NCBI RefSeq assembly: GCF_042697365.1
Contig: NZ_CP137604.1
DNA: 64,000 nucleotides
DNA from: Brucella pseudintermedia
Lineage (GTDB): Bacteria > Pseudomonadota > Alphaproteobacteria > Rhizobiales > Rhizobiaceae
Reading direction: 5' to 3' (one strand)
The notes below the pieces were generated by a model. It was not told the DNA's origin. It made no database searches and saw only the letters and a program-made list of their open reading frames with translations. Positions 52,580 to 61,600 of the stretch are shown here, piece by piece (position 1 is the stretch's first letter; every line of letters begins with the position of its first letter). Made by a program: the position numbers and the translations under genes.

Positions 52580-52966
52580 CTATTCTTCCGCATCGTCCGA
52601 ACGGCAGGCCGAAAGAAGCGTCACCTCCTTGGCGGTGTGATCGGCTTCAAGATGACTCAGCACAGCCTGACCGTCATTGTCGCTCCAGCGGTAGCTGTCC
52701 TGCTCATCGACGGCGACATATTTCTTCAGGCTGTCGTGCCATTGCATCGCGACCATCTTGCCCTCGGCGTCGAGGACCGCAAATCCGGGGGCGCTGCCCT
52801 TGCGGATATAGGTGACGGGTACGACGACCCCGCGTTCGCAGATGTAATCGACCCGCTCGATCGCATTCGCCTCCTCTGCCTTGACGGAAAGAGAAGATGC
52901 CGCAAGCAGTGCCGGGCCTGCCATAATCGCGACAAGCGTGCCGAAATAGCGTTTGTCAAATGCCAT
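52580..52966 (-). CDS. MliC-like lysozyme inhibitor family protein
   Basis: 128 residues from the ATG at 52966 (AGAGGATTTTT upstream). Signal peptide about 1-24 (SVKAEEA). DYICERGVVVPVTY, then SYRWSDNDGQAVLSH and LLSACRSD match the MliC/PliC fold with its two cysteines. MliC proteins inhibit C-type lysozymes in the periplasm. The AGKMVAMQ region and acidic end are unremarkable. No lipobox is seen, so it is probably soluble. Confidence 0.72.
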   Translation of the reverse strand: MAFDKRYFGTLVAIMAGPALLAASSLSVKAEEANAIERVDYICERGVVVPVTYIRKGSAPGFAVLDAEGKMVAMQWHDSLKKYVAVDEQDSYRWSDNDGQAVLSHLEADHTAKEVTLLSACRSDDAEE

Positions 52967-53151
52967 GGTAAAAATCCTCTGGTCAGCCAATGGATGTGGA
53001 AGAATAGCTCTTCGACTGCGCGGTTCAAGTTCGAACGAAGAACTCCCGAAGGGCCTGCAAATGAAAGCAAAAAAATATTCGTTGCCTGTCGGGATTCTGT
53101 GCAACCGAAATCGATTTCGTCCGTTGTTACCTGCCGGTCGCGAGACTGGCC

Positions 53152-53196
53152 GAGGCCCGGATGAACACTTGCCCCCGCAACCCCAGTCCGGGCCTC
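53152..53196. other. 10-bp perfect inverted repeat in a 377-base gap
   Basis: GAGGCCCGGA and TCCGGGCCTC enclose 25 bases. It sits between the MliC-like and YdcF-like genes, which are divergent, so it is upstream of both. A very A/T-rich stretch (53285-53330) ahead of the YdcF-like gene is a promoter candidate. No gene is seen in 52967-53343. Confidence 0.4.
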
Positions 53197-53343
53197 ACCC
53201 CTGCAGCACGGGTGCACGGACGCTTCTCATAACAAACAGGTCGATATTCCCGAAATTCTTGGGGTTGTTTTCAAGCAACGCGTTCAATTATATCGCAAAT
53301 GTGCCGATATATAAAATATTATATTGAGTTCGGGTGATTTTTC

Positions 53344-54162
53344 ATGGCGATTAATATCATAGTTTCCTTTGCTGTTGCCGGTTTAGTCCTTTTCCGTTTC
53401 AAATGGCGCAAGACGGGGATTGTCCTGATCGGCCTTGCCGTCCTTCTTTATGGGGGGATTGCTTCAGCCATTGTCCCCGACTATCTGATGAACCGCTTGC
53501 AATCGCCCTATTCGTCGCAATTGCAGACGCCGCTTGAAGATAATACCGCCTTCATCATCTTCGGCATGGGAACGCAGGCCGTTGACGAGCGCGGGCGAAA
53601 AGCGGTTGAGCCTCTTGCTTTCTCCTATGGGCCGCTTCTGGCGGCTGCTGCCATGAACCGCCAGTGCGTCGACAGGCGGATTAGCTGCAAGTTTATCGCC
53701 AGCGGCGCGGATATGAGCGGAACCGGCATTTCCGAGGCTGTGGCCATCGCCATGCAGCTTGAAAAGGCGGGGATTGATCCGGCTTCCATCCTGCTGGACG
53801 AAACGAGCCGCAACAGCTGGCAGAATTCCAGAAACGTGGCCGCGATCCTGCGTGATATCAAGCCAGCGAAGGTTGTTTTATTGCAGGCTGCACCGATGAT
53901 GACCCGAGATCTTCTCTATCTGGCGCATTTCGGCGTGAAGCCGGAGCCGGTCGCCGCCGGCTATCTGACGGGGTCCCATACCAACCTGTCTTCGACGGCC
54001 CTGTATTTTCTGGCGACGGATGTGGCGCTTCACGAGGAAATCGGTGTCCTGCGCTATGCGGTCTACAATTTCATGGGCTGGAACGAGCCGAAGCAGCCCG
54101 AGCTTGGATTGACCGCGAGCGGCGCTTCCGCGTCTTCCGCAATACCGGCACCGGCCCAATGA
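53344..54162 (+). CDS. YdcF/ElyC family (DUF218) membrane-anchored protein
   Basis: 272 residues. Two N-terminal membrane helices (about 3-18 and 25-42), then the DUF218 domain with AFIIFGMGTQAVDERGRK, FIASGADMSGTGISEA, LLDETSRNSWQNSRNVA and VVLLQAAPMMTRDLLYL. ElyC relatives affect envelope polysaccharide carriers. The C-terminal 20 residues are Ala/Ser/Pro-rich. No strong ribosome site. Confidence 0.86.
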   Translation: MAINIIVSFAVAGLVLFRFKWRKTGIVLIGLAVLLYGGIASAIVPDYLMNRLQSPYSSQLQTPLEDNTAFIIFGMGTQAVDERGRKAVEPLAFSYGPLLAAAAMNRQCVDRRISCKFIASGADMSGTGISEAVAIAMQLEKAGIDPASILLDETSRNSWQNSRNVAAILRDIKPAKVVLLQAAPMMTRDLLYLAHFGVKPEPVAAGYLTGSHTNLSSTALYFLATDVALHEEIGVLRYAVYNFMGWNEPKQPELGLTASGASASSAIPAPAQ

Positions 54163-54334
54163 GTTAATGATGCTGTCGCCGGGATGTTTCGACCTGCCGG
54201 CGAAAAAATTATCCTCGAAATCTCGTCAAAACTGCGCGGATTTTTCGAAGTCGTTTCAAATAACGACCGGCTTGTGGCATCCTGTCGTCAAAGAGCTCTG
54301 ATACTGTCTTGACCAATGAAACATGGAGGCGGTC

Positions 54335-55363
54335 ATGAAGATATCGAGATTTTCGCTCACTTTGGCGGCATTGGTGGCTGCGGCTTCGCTGGCCGGAACG
54401 GTCGGGCCAAGCTTTGCCGACCAGACGCTTCTCAACGTGTCCTATGATCCGACGCGTGAACTCTACAAGGAATACAACGCCGCCTTTGCCGCCCATTGGA
54501 AGGCGGAAACCGGCGAAACCGTCACCATTCGCGCATCCCATGGCGGATCGGGCAAGCAGGCGCGTTCGGTGATCGACGGCATCAAGGCCGATGTGGTGAC
54601 CCTGGCGCTCGAAAGCGATATTGACGCGATTGCAGAACTTTCGGGCAAGATCGACAAGGACTGGCGCAAGCGCCTGCCCAACAATTCGGCCCCCTATACG
54701 TCCACCATCGTCTTCCTCGTGCGCAAGGGCAATCCCAAGGGCATCAAGGATTGGGGCGATCTGGTGAAGGACGGCGTCGAGGTCATCACGCCGAACCCGA
54801 AGACTTCCGGCGGTGCGCGCTGGAACTACCTCGCCGCATGGGCCTGGGCCTACAAGCAATACGGCGGTGACGAGCAGAAGATCAAGGATTACATCGGCGA
54901 GCTGTTCCGTCATGTGCCGGTCCTCGACACCGGCGCGCGCGGTTCGACCACCACTTTCGTGCAGCGCCAGTTGGGCGATGTGCTGCTGGCCTGGGAAAAC
55001 GAAGCCTATCTTTCGGTCGCGGAATTTGGTGAGGACGCATTCGATATCGTCGTTCCGCCGCAGTCCATTCTGGCCGAACCGCCGGTCGCGGTCGTGGACA
55101 AGAATGCCGAGGAAAACGGCACGACCAAGGTCGCGCAGGCTTATCTCGAATATCTGTACTCGCCGGAAGGGCAGGCCCTTGCCGCCAAGCATTTCTACCG
55201 TCCGTCGAAACCTGATGTCATCCCGGCCGACAAGCAGCGCAAGTTGCCTGACTTGACGCTGGTGACGATCGATGATCCCATTTTCGGGGGATGGGCCAAG
55301 GCACAGCCCTATCATTTTGGCGATGGAGGAACGTTCGACCAGCTCTACAAGCCGGCAAAATAA
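54335..55363 (+). CDS. sbp: Sulfate ABC transporter, periplasmic binding protein
   Basis: 342 residues from the ATG at 54335, with GGAGG before it. Signal peptide about 1-28 (PSFADQT). Sulfate-binding blocks SYDPTRELYKEYNAAFA, SHGGSGKQARSVIDG and ARGSTTTFVQR match Sbp/CysP. It captures sulfate or thiosulfate. First gene of sbp-cysT-cysW-cysA. The 173-base upstream gap has no clear CysB-type site. Confidence 0.95.
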   Translation: MKISRFSLTLAALVAAASLAGTVGPSFADQTLLNVSYDPTRELYKEYNAAFAAHWKAETGETVTIRASHGGSGKQARSVIDGIKADVVTLALESDIDAIAELSGKIDKDWRKRLPNNSAPYTSTIVFLVRKGNPKGIKDWGDLVKDGVEVITPNPKTSGGARWNYLAAWAWAYKQYGGDEQKIKDYIGELFRHVPVLDTGARGSTTTFVQRQLGDVLLAWENEAYLSVAEFGEDAFDIVVPPQSILAEPPVAVVDKNAEENGTTKVAQAYLEYLYSPEGQALAAKHFYRPSKPDVIPADKQRKLPDLTLVTIDDPIFGGWAKAQPYHFGDGGTFDQLYKPAK

Positions 55364-55420
55364 TCCGGAAACCGAGAGCAATCAGTAATATCAAATACTG
55401 AAGAGGGAACAAACCAGCGC

Positions 55421-56287
55421 ATGTCTTCGCTCCCTGCACGGGCCAGAGCAGGGTCGCACTTCAGAAAGCCGAGCGTCATTCCCGGTTTCGGGCTGACGTT
55501 CGGCTTCAGTGTTGCCTATCTGACCCTTCTCATCCTCATTCCGCTTGCAGCCCTGGTGCTGCGCTCCACCGAAGCCGGATTTCTCGGCTTCTGGCGTCTC
55601 GTCACCGACGAGCGCACCTTGAAGGCGCTTGAAACGAGCTTCGGCACCGCCTTCATCGCGGCATTGGTCAATGTCGTCTTCGGCGTCATTCTTGCATGGG
55701 TGCTGGTGCGCTATCGCTTTCCGGGCCGCCGCTTCGTCGATGCGATTGTCGATATACCGTTTGCGCTGCCGACCGCTGTGGCCGGTATCGCACTTGCCGC
55801 GATCTACGCGCCGAATGGCTGGGTCGGCGGCCTGCTGACCCCCTTCGGTATCCGCATTGCCTTTTCACGGGCGGGTATCGTCATCGCGCTGATCTTCATC
55901 GGCCTGCCCTTCGTGGTGCGCACGGTGCAGCCGATCATGGAGGAAATCAGCCGCGAGGTGGAAGAGGCAGCCGCAACGCTCGGCGCTTCGCGGTTCCAGA
56001 CCATCTGGCGGGTGCTGCTGCCAAGCCTGCAACCGGCCATCCTCACCGGCTTCGCGCTCGCCTTCGCGCGCGGGGTCGGCGAATATGGCTCGGTCATATT
56101 CATCGCGGGCAACACGCCCTATGTCTCGGAAATTGCGCCGCTTCTGATCGTCATCAAGCTTGAGGAATATGATTATGCCGGGGCGACAGCACTTGCCACG
56201 GTGATGCTGGCGCTTTCCTTTGCGATGCTGCTTTTCATCAATCTCATCCAGGCATGGACACGGAGGAAATATGGTCATGGCGAATGA
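55421..56287 (+). CDS. cysT: Sulfate ABC transporter permease CysT
   Basis: 288 residues, six helices. The EAA loop is VEEAAATLGASRFQTIWRVLLP. Paired with CysW; its 3' end overlaps cysW by 17 bases. It forms half of the membrane channel of the sulfate/thiosulfate importer. Confidence 0.94.
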   Translation: MSSLPARARAGSHFRKPSVIPGFGLTFGFSVAYLTLLILIPLAALVLRSTEAGFLGFWRLVTDERTLKALETSFGTAFIAALVNVVFGVILAWVLVRYRFPGRRFVDAIVDIPFALPTAVAGIALAAIYAPNGWVGGLLTPFGIRIAFSRAGIVIALIFIGLPFVVRTVQPIMEEISREVEEAAATLGASRFQTIWRVLLPSLQPAILTGFALAFARGVGEYGSVIFIAGNTPYVSEIAPLLIVIKLEEYDYAGATALATVMLALSFAMLLFINLIQAWTRRKYGHGE

Positions 56288-57155
56288 ACCTGCCTCTTCC
56301 GCGCCCCGAGAAGGCCGGAGCGCCGTCACCGAGAGCCTGGGCACACGCATTACGCTGATTGCTCTGGCGCTGGCTTTTCTGGCCCTCTTTCTCATCCTGC
56401 CGGTCATTGCGGTCTTCGTGGAAGCCTTCCGCAAGGGCGCCGGCGAATATCTGGCGGCGCTGGTCGAGCCGGACGCCTGGGCTGCGATAAGGCTCACACT
56501 GTTGGTCGCGGCCATTGCGGTTCCGCTCAACCTCGTCTTCGGCATTGCCGCGGCGTGGGCAATCGCCAAGTTCGAATTCAGGGGCAAGGCGCTGCTGACC
56601 ACGCTGATCGACCTGCCTTTTTCCGTGTCGCCGGTCATTTCCGGCCTCGTTTTCGTGCTGCTTTTCTCAAGTCACAGCCTGCTCGGCCCGTGGCTGTCGC
56701 GGCATGGGATCGAGATATTGTTCGCCGTTCCGGGCATTGTGCTGGCGACTGTGTTCGTCACATTTCCCTTCGTCGCGCGTGAATTGATCCCGTTGATGCA
56801 GGAACAGGGAACCGGCGACGAGGAGGCGGCGATTTCGCTCGGGGCCAATGGCTGGCAGACCTTCCGCTATGTGACGCTGCCCAATATCAAATGGGGGCTG
56901 CTCTATGGCGTTCTGCTCTGCAATGCGCGTGCGATGGGTGAGTTTGGCGCGGTTTCCGTCGTCTCTGGACATATTCGCGGTCTCACCAATACGATGCCGC
57001 TGCATGTGGAAATTCTCTACAACGAATATAACTTCGTCGGTGCATTCGCGGTGGCGTCGCTCCTGGCTTTTCTGGCGCTGCTGACGCTCGCCATCAAGAC
57101 GGCGCTCGAATTGCGCTATGGCGATGAACTGGCCGGCAGCGGAAACGGGCACTAA
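56271..57155 (+). CDS. cysW: Sulfate ABC transporter permease CysW
   Basis: 294 residues from the ATG at 56271, directly after CGGAGGAAAT; the longer frame has no site. Six helices, EAA loop GDEEAAISLGANGWQTFRYVTLP, and the N-terminal 25 residues are soluble. It forms the second membrane half of the importer. Confidence 0.94.
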   Translation: MVMANEPASSAPREGRSAVTESLGTRITLIALALAFLALFLILPVIAVFVEAFRKGAGEYLAALVEPDAWAAIRLTLLVAAIAVPLNLVFGIAAAWAIAKFEFRGKALLTTLIDLPFSVSPVISGLVFVLLFSSHSLLGPWLSRHGIEILFAVPGIVLATVFVTFPFVARELIPLMQEQGTGDEEAAISLGANGWQTFRYVTLPNIKWGLLYGVLLCNARAMGEFGAVSVVSGHIRGLTNTMPLHVEILYNEYNFVGAFAVASLLAFLALLTLAIKTALELRYGDELAGSGNGH

Positions 57156-57201
57156 CATTTGAATAAGCATAGCCGCTAGGCGGCAGGGGAAAGGATTGGG
57201 A

Positions 57202-58269
57202 ATGGAAGTTCGTGTTGCCGGTGTGCGTAAGGAGTTCGCTCGCTTCCCGGCGTTGCATAATGTCTCGCTGGATATTCGTTCCGGCGAGCTGATCGCTTTG
57301 CTCGGGCCTTCCGGCTCCGGCAAGACCACGCTTTTGCGGCTCATTGCCGGATTGGAAACGCCGACTGAGGGCACGATCTTTTTCGGTGACGAGGACGCAT
57401 CGCAGAAGAGCGTGCAGGAGCGCAATGTCGGTTTTGTCTTCCAGCATTATGCGCTGTTCCGCCATATGACGGTGGCGGACAATATTGGCTTCGGCCTCAA
57501 GGTGCGCCCGAGCGCGACGCGCCCTTCGAGCGACGCTATTCGCAGCCGCGCGCTGGAGCTGCTCGATCTCGTGCAATTGCAGGGGCTGGAAAAGCGTTAT
57601 CCGGCGCAGCTTTCCGGCGGACAGCGCCAGCGCGTTGCTTTGGCCCGCGCCATGGCCATCGAACCGAAAGTCCTGCTTCTCGACGAGCCGTTCGGCGCGC
57701 TCGATGCGCTGGTGCGCAAGGAACTGCGCCGCTGGCTGCGCGAGATCCACGACAAGACCGGCCACACCACCGTTTTCGTGACCCACGATCAGGACGAGGC
57801 GCTGGAGCTTGCCGACCGCGTGGTAGTAATGAGTCAGGGCCGTATCGAGCAGGTGGGCACCCCGGATGAGGTCTATGACAATCCGAATTCCCCCGGCGTC
57901 TATGGCTTCATTGGCGAGTCCAGCACGCTTCCGGTCCGGGTTGAAAAAGGCGAGATCTGGCTGGTGGACCGCAATATCGGCCTGACCGTCGAAGGCGGCG
58001 TAGCAGACGGCGACGCGCAGCTCTTCTTCCGTCCGCACGATGTCGAATTGCTGGATGGTTGCGGCGGCTGCATCGCTGGCACGGTGGTCGCAAGCCGCCG
58101 TTCGGGCGGCAAGCGGCGTGTCGAACTGGAAGTAGGCGGCGCGCGCGAGCGGGTCGAGATCGAAATTCCCGCCGAACATCCAGCCGCGGAAAAGAGTCGC
58201 ATCGCGTTCCGTCCGCGTTACTGGAAGGTTTTTCCGGCAGGCGATACCGGTTCGGGAGCAGGTTCCTGA
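57202..58269 (+). CDS. cysA: Sulfate ABC transporter ATP-binding protein CysA
   Basis: 355 residues from the ATG at 57202 (GGAAAGGATTGGGA upstream). Walker A GPSGSGKTT, signature LSGGQRQRVALARA, Walker B VLLLDEPFGALD, H-loop FVTHD, then a TOBE-like C-terminal domain (about 240-355). It powers sulfate import. Followed by a strong hairpin. Confidence 0.95.
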   Translation: MEVRVAGVRKEFARFPALHNVSLDIRSGELIALLGPSGSGKTTLLRLIAGLETPTEGTIFFGDEDASQKSVQERNVGFVFQHYALFRHMTVADNIGFGLKVRPSATRPSSDAIRSRALELLDLVQLQGLEKRYPAQLSGGQRQRVALARAMAIEPKVLLLDEPFGALDALVRKELRRWLREIHDKTGHTTVFVTHDQDEALELADRVVVMSQGRIEQVGTPDEVYDNPNSPGVYGFIGESSTLPVRVEKGEIWLVDRNIGLTVEGGVADGDAQLFFRPHDVELLDGCGGCIAGTVVASRRSGGKRRVELEVGGARERVEIEIPAEHPAAEKSRIAFRPRYWKVFPAGDTGSGAGS

Positions 58270-58307
58270 TCGTCACTTTGGAGTGAAGTGCCGGTCTATT
58301 CAAAGAC

Positions 58308-58353
58308 AAGGCCCGGCAGGTGTGCGGCGACCCCCGCGAGCCTGCCGGGCCTT
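58308..58353 (+). terminator. Hairpin after cysA
   Basis: A 13-bp perfect stem AAGGCCCGGCAGG / CCTGCCGGGCCTT, 20-base loop, 38 bases after the cysA stop; only TACG follows, so it may act as a Rho-independent terminator or mRNA stabiliser. Confidence 0.7.
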
Positions 58354-58562
58354 TACGTATCGACGGATCGGCGCCTGTCCGCACCGAAATTTCCCGGCGG
58401 GTTACCTGCGGTGGTATTATTTTTATTTTCAATATGTTAGGGTTGCAGGAAACGGGGTGTTTCATAACGCAACATTAATGGGCGGAAAGAATTGTGCGTT
58501 GCGATTTAAACGGTTTGAATATCAGCACATTGCGCCGTCGCATTTTGGCCAAATGCGCCCGA

Positions 58563-58605
58563 CATTCAGGGAACCGATCACGGATACTGCCGTTTCCCTG
58601 AAATG
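58563..58605. promoter_or_regulatory. Inverted repeat in the cgs leader
   Basis: CATTCAGGGAAC and GTTTCCCTGAAATG (two unpaired bases) enclose 17 bases, 72 bases upstream of cgs. It may be an operator or leader hairpin for cgs. The 58354-58562 stretch is AT-rich (promoter-like) without genes. Confidence 0.35.
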
Positions 58606-58676
58606 AAAATTTGGACTAATGTCAGTATCCACCCGCCGCATATAACTCATTTCCTTCGGAAAGGCTGTTAAGGCAG

Positions 58677-61600
58677 ATGCCGGAATTGTCTTCTTCGCTC
58701 TCCAAATCAACCTCTACCGAGAATAAATCGCCGATGCAGCAGCCTTCGATGGAGCCCAAATCCAGCGAACCCGATGCATCGGGCCGGATTCCGCCTGAAC
58801 AGCCGTCGCCCATCCGGGCCCTCTACAAGACCGAGGAAGAACTTGGCGCGCTCGCCGCTGCCGTGGCGCGGGGGGAAGACATTCCGCTGCCGGGCTATAT
58901 TGCCTTCCCGTTCGATCAGCGCCTGTCAGAAAACGGCAAGCTGATCCTGCACGCCTATCGCGCCTCCGACGCCGCTTCGCGCGCCGGCGAAACCATTACG
59001 CCAGCCGCGCAATGGCTGCTCGACAATCACTACCAGATCGACAAGAACGTGCAGCAGGCCCGCCGCGACCTGCCGCGCCGCTTCATTCGCCAGTTGCCGC
59101 TCTACAAGGCGCCGTCCGAAAACTATGAGGGCATGCCGCGTATTTTCGCGCTGGCCTGGCTCTATGTCGCGCATACGGACAGCAATTTCTCGCTGAAGAC
59201 CCTGACGGCCATCGTCAAGGGTTTCCAGACCGTCGAGCCGCTGAAGATCGGTGAATTGTGGGCGCTGCCTTCCGCGGTGCGCTATTTCCTGATCGAGAAT
59301 GCGCGGCGTCTGGCGCTGCGCGTCGACCGCGCGCGTATCATGCGCAATCTTGCCAATACCGCGGCTGACCGCATCGTGGTTGCGGCGGATGGGGCTGAAC
59401 TGGATTCGGTTCTGGCGCAATATGCCGATGCAGCCCGCGACAGCACGTTCGCGACCCATCTTCTTTATCGCCTGCGCTCGGCTTCCACCGATACCACCGC
59501 AGCCGCCCACTGGCTGGAACGGATTCTGGAACAGGAAGGCAGCAACCCCGAAGACGCTATCGTCGAGGAACATGCCCGCCAGTCCACCGGCGGCGTGACG
59601 ATGGGCAATGTCATCCGGTCGCTCAAGTCCATCGACGATGTGGACTGGGAAACATGGTTCGAGACCGTCAACGAGGTCGACGCGATCCTGCGCGACCACA
59701 GCGATTTCGAACTTCTGGATTTCCGCTCCCGCAATGCCTACCGCGTCACCATCGAAAAGCTCGCCCGCTATTCGGACATGAGCGAAATCGATATCACATG
59801 GGCCGCGCTCAAGCTGGCGGAAGACGGCCACCGCGCTGAAAAGGCGGGCCATCCGGAAGCCGAAGGCAAGGGCGCAATCGCCTATTACCTGTCCGGCGAA
59901 GGCCGCAAGGAGCTGGAACGGGTCTGCGGTTACAAGGCGCCTTTCGGCGTCTGGGCGCTGCGTTTCTATCGCGGGCTTGGCCTCTGGGGCCTGTTCATTC
60001 CGACGGCGATCTTCACGATCCTCATTCTGTTGCTCGTCAATTATTGCATGATCCGCGCCGGTCTTTCGACCGACCTGCGCACGCTCTTCACGCTGCTGGC
60101 GCTTTTCCCGGCGATGGATGCGTCCTATTCGCTGTTCAATGCGCTGGTGCCGTGGTTCGTGCAGCCGACGCGCCTCATCGGTTTTGAATATAAGGATGGC
60201 CTGCCTGAAGAGGCGCGCACGCTGGTCGCGGTGCCGACCTTCATCACCTCGCGTGATTCCATCGATGAGCAGATTCGCAATCTCGAAGTGCATTATCTCA
60301 CCAATCCGCGTGGTGAAATCTACTTCGCGCTGGTCAGCGACTGGACCGATGCGAAGCACGAGATCACGCCTGCGGATATGGAAATCTACGAATATGCGCG
60401 TGAGGAAATCGCCAAGCTCAACGAGCACTATACCGGCGACGACCAGCCGCGCTTTTTCCTTCTGCACCGCCGCCGCCTGTTCAACGAGAAGCAGAATTGC
60501 TGGATGGGCTGGGAGCGCAAGCGCGGCAAGCTGCATGAGTTGAACCTGCTTCTGCGCGGGGATCAGGATACGAGCTTCTTCCCGCCGGACGAGCGCCTGC
60601 CGAAGGAAATCAAATATGTGATGACGCTGGACGCCGATACGCGTCTGACGCCGGAATCTGTCACGCATCTTGCTGGCAAGCTCAGCCATCCGCTGAACCG
60701 CCCGGTCATCGACGAAAAGACCGGCAAGGTCATCCGCGGCTATGGCATCCTCCAGCCGCGCGTCACGCCTTCGCTCACCACCGGCGACGAAGCCTCGTTC
60801 CTGCAGCGCGTCTTCTCGGTTAATCGCGGTATCGATCCTTACGTCTTTGCCGTATCCGACACCTATCAGGACCTGCTCGGCGAAGGCACCTTCACCGGCA
60901 AGGGCCTTTACGACATCGATGCTTTCGAGTCGGCGCTCAAGGGCCGCGTGCCGGAAAACACGCTGCTCAGCCACGACCTTCTGGAAGGCGGCTATGCGCG
61001 CGCGGCCCTCGTCAGCGATGTCGAGGTGGTCGAGGATTATCCGACCGGCTACAATGTCGACGTTTCGCGCCACCATCGCTGGGCGCGTGGCGACTGGCAG
61101 CTTCTGCCATGGCTGTTCTCGACCAATGCCGGTGTCAGCGCCATCACGCGCTGGAAGATGGTCGACAATCTTCGCCGCTCGCTCAACCCGATCCTGTGGC
61201 TGGTCGCGGCCGTTGTCGGCTGGAGTGTGCTGCCGATCGGGCCCGCCGCCGTCTGGCAGGGCTTCCTCATCCTTTCCATGTTCGTGGCGCCGACCTTCGG
61301 CATCGTCACCAATCTCATTCCGCGCAACATGGACTATTCGCTGAAAGGCCATGCGCAGTCGGTGCTGACCGACATTGCGCTCGGCACGGCGGATGTGGCG
61401 CTGCGCACCACCTTCATCGCCCATTCGGCCTTCCTGATGGCGGACGCCATTGCGCGCACCGTCTATCGCCTGTTCGTCTCCCACCGCAATCTTCTGGAAT
61501 GGCGCACGGCGGCGCAGGCAAGAACCTCGCCCGATACGCTGCTGTTCTATTTCCAGCTCATGTGGCCCGCGATGGCCATTGCGGGACTGGCGATCTTCTT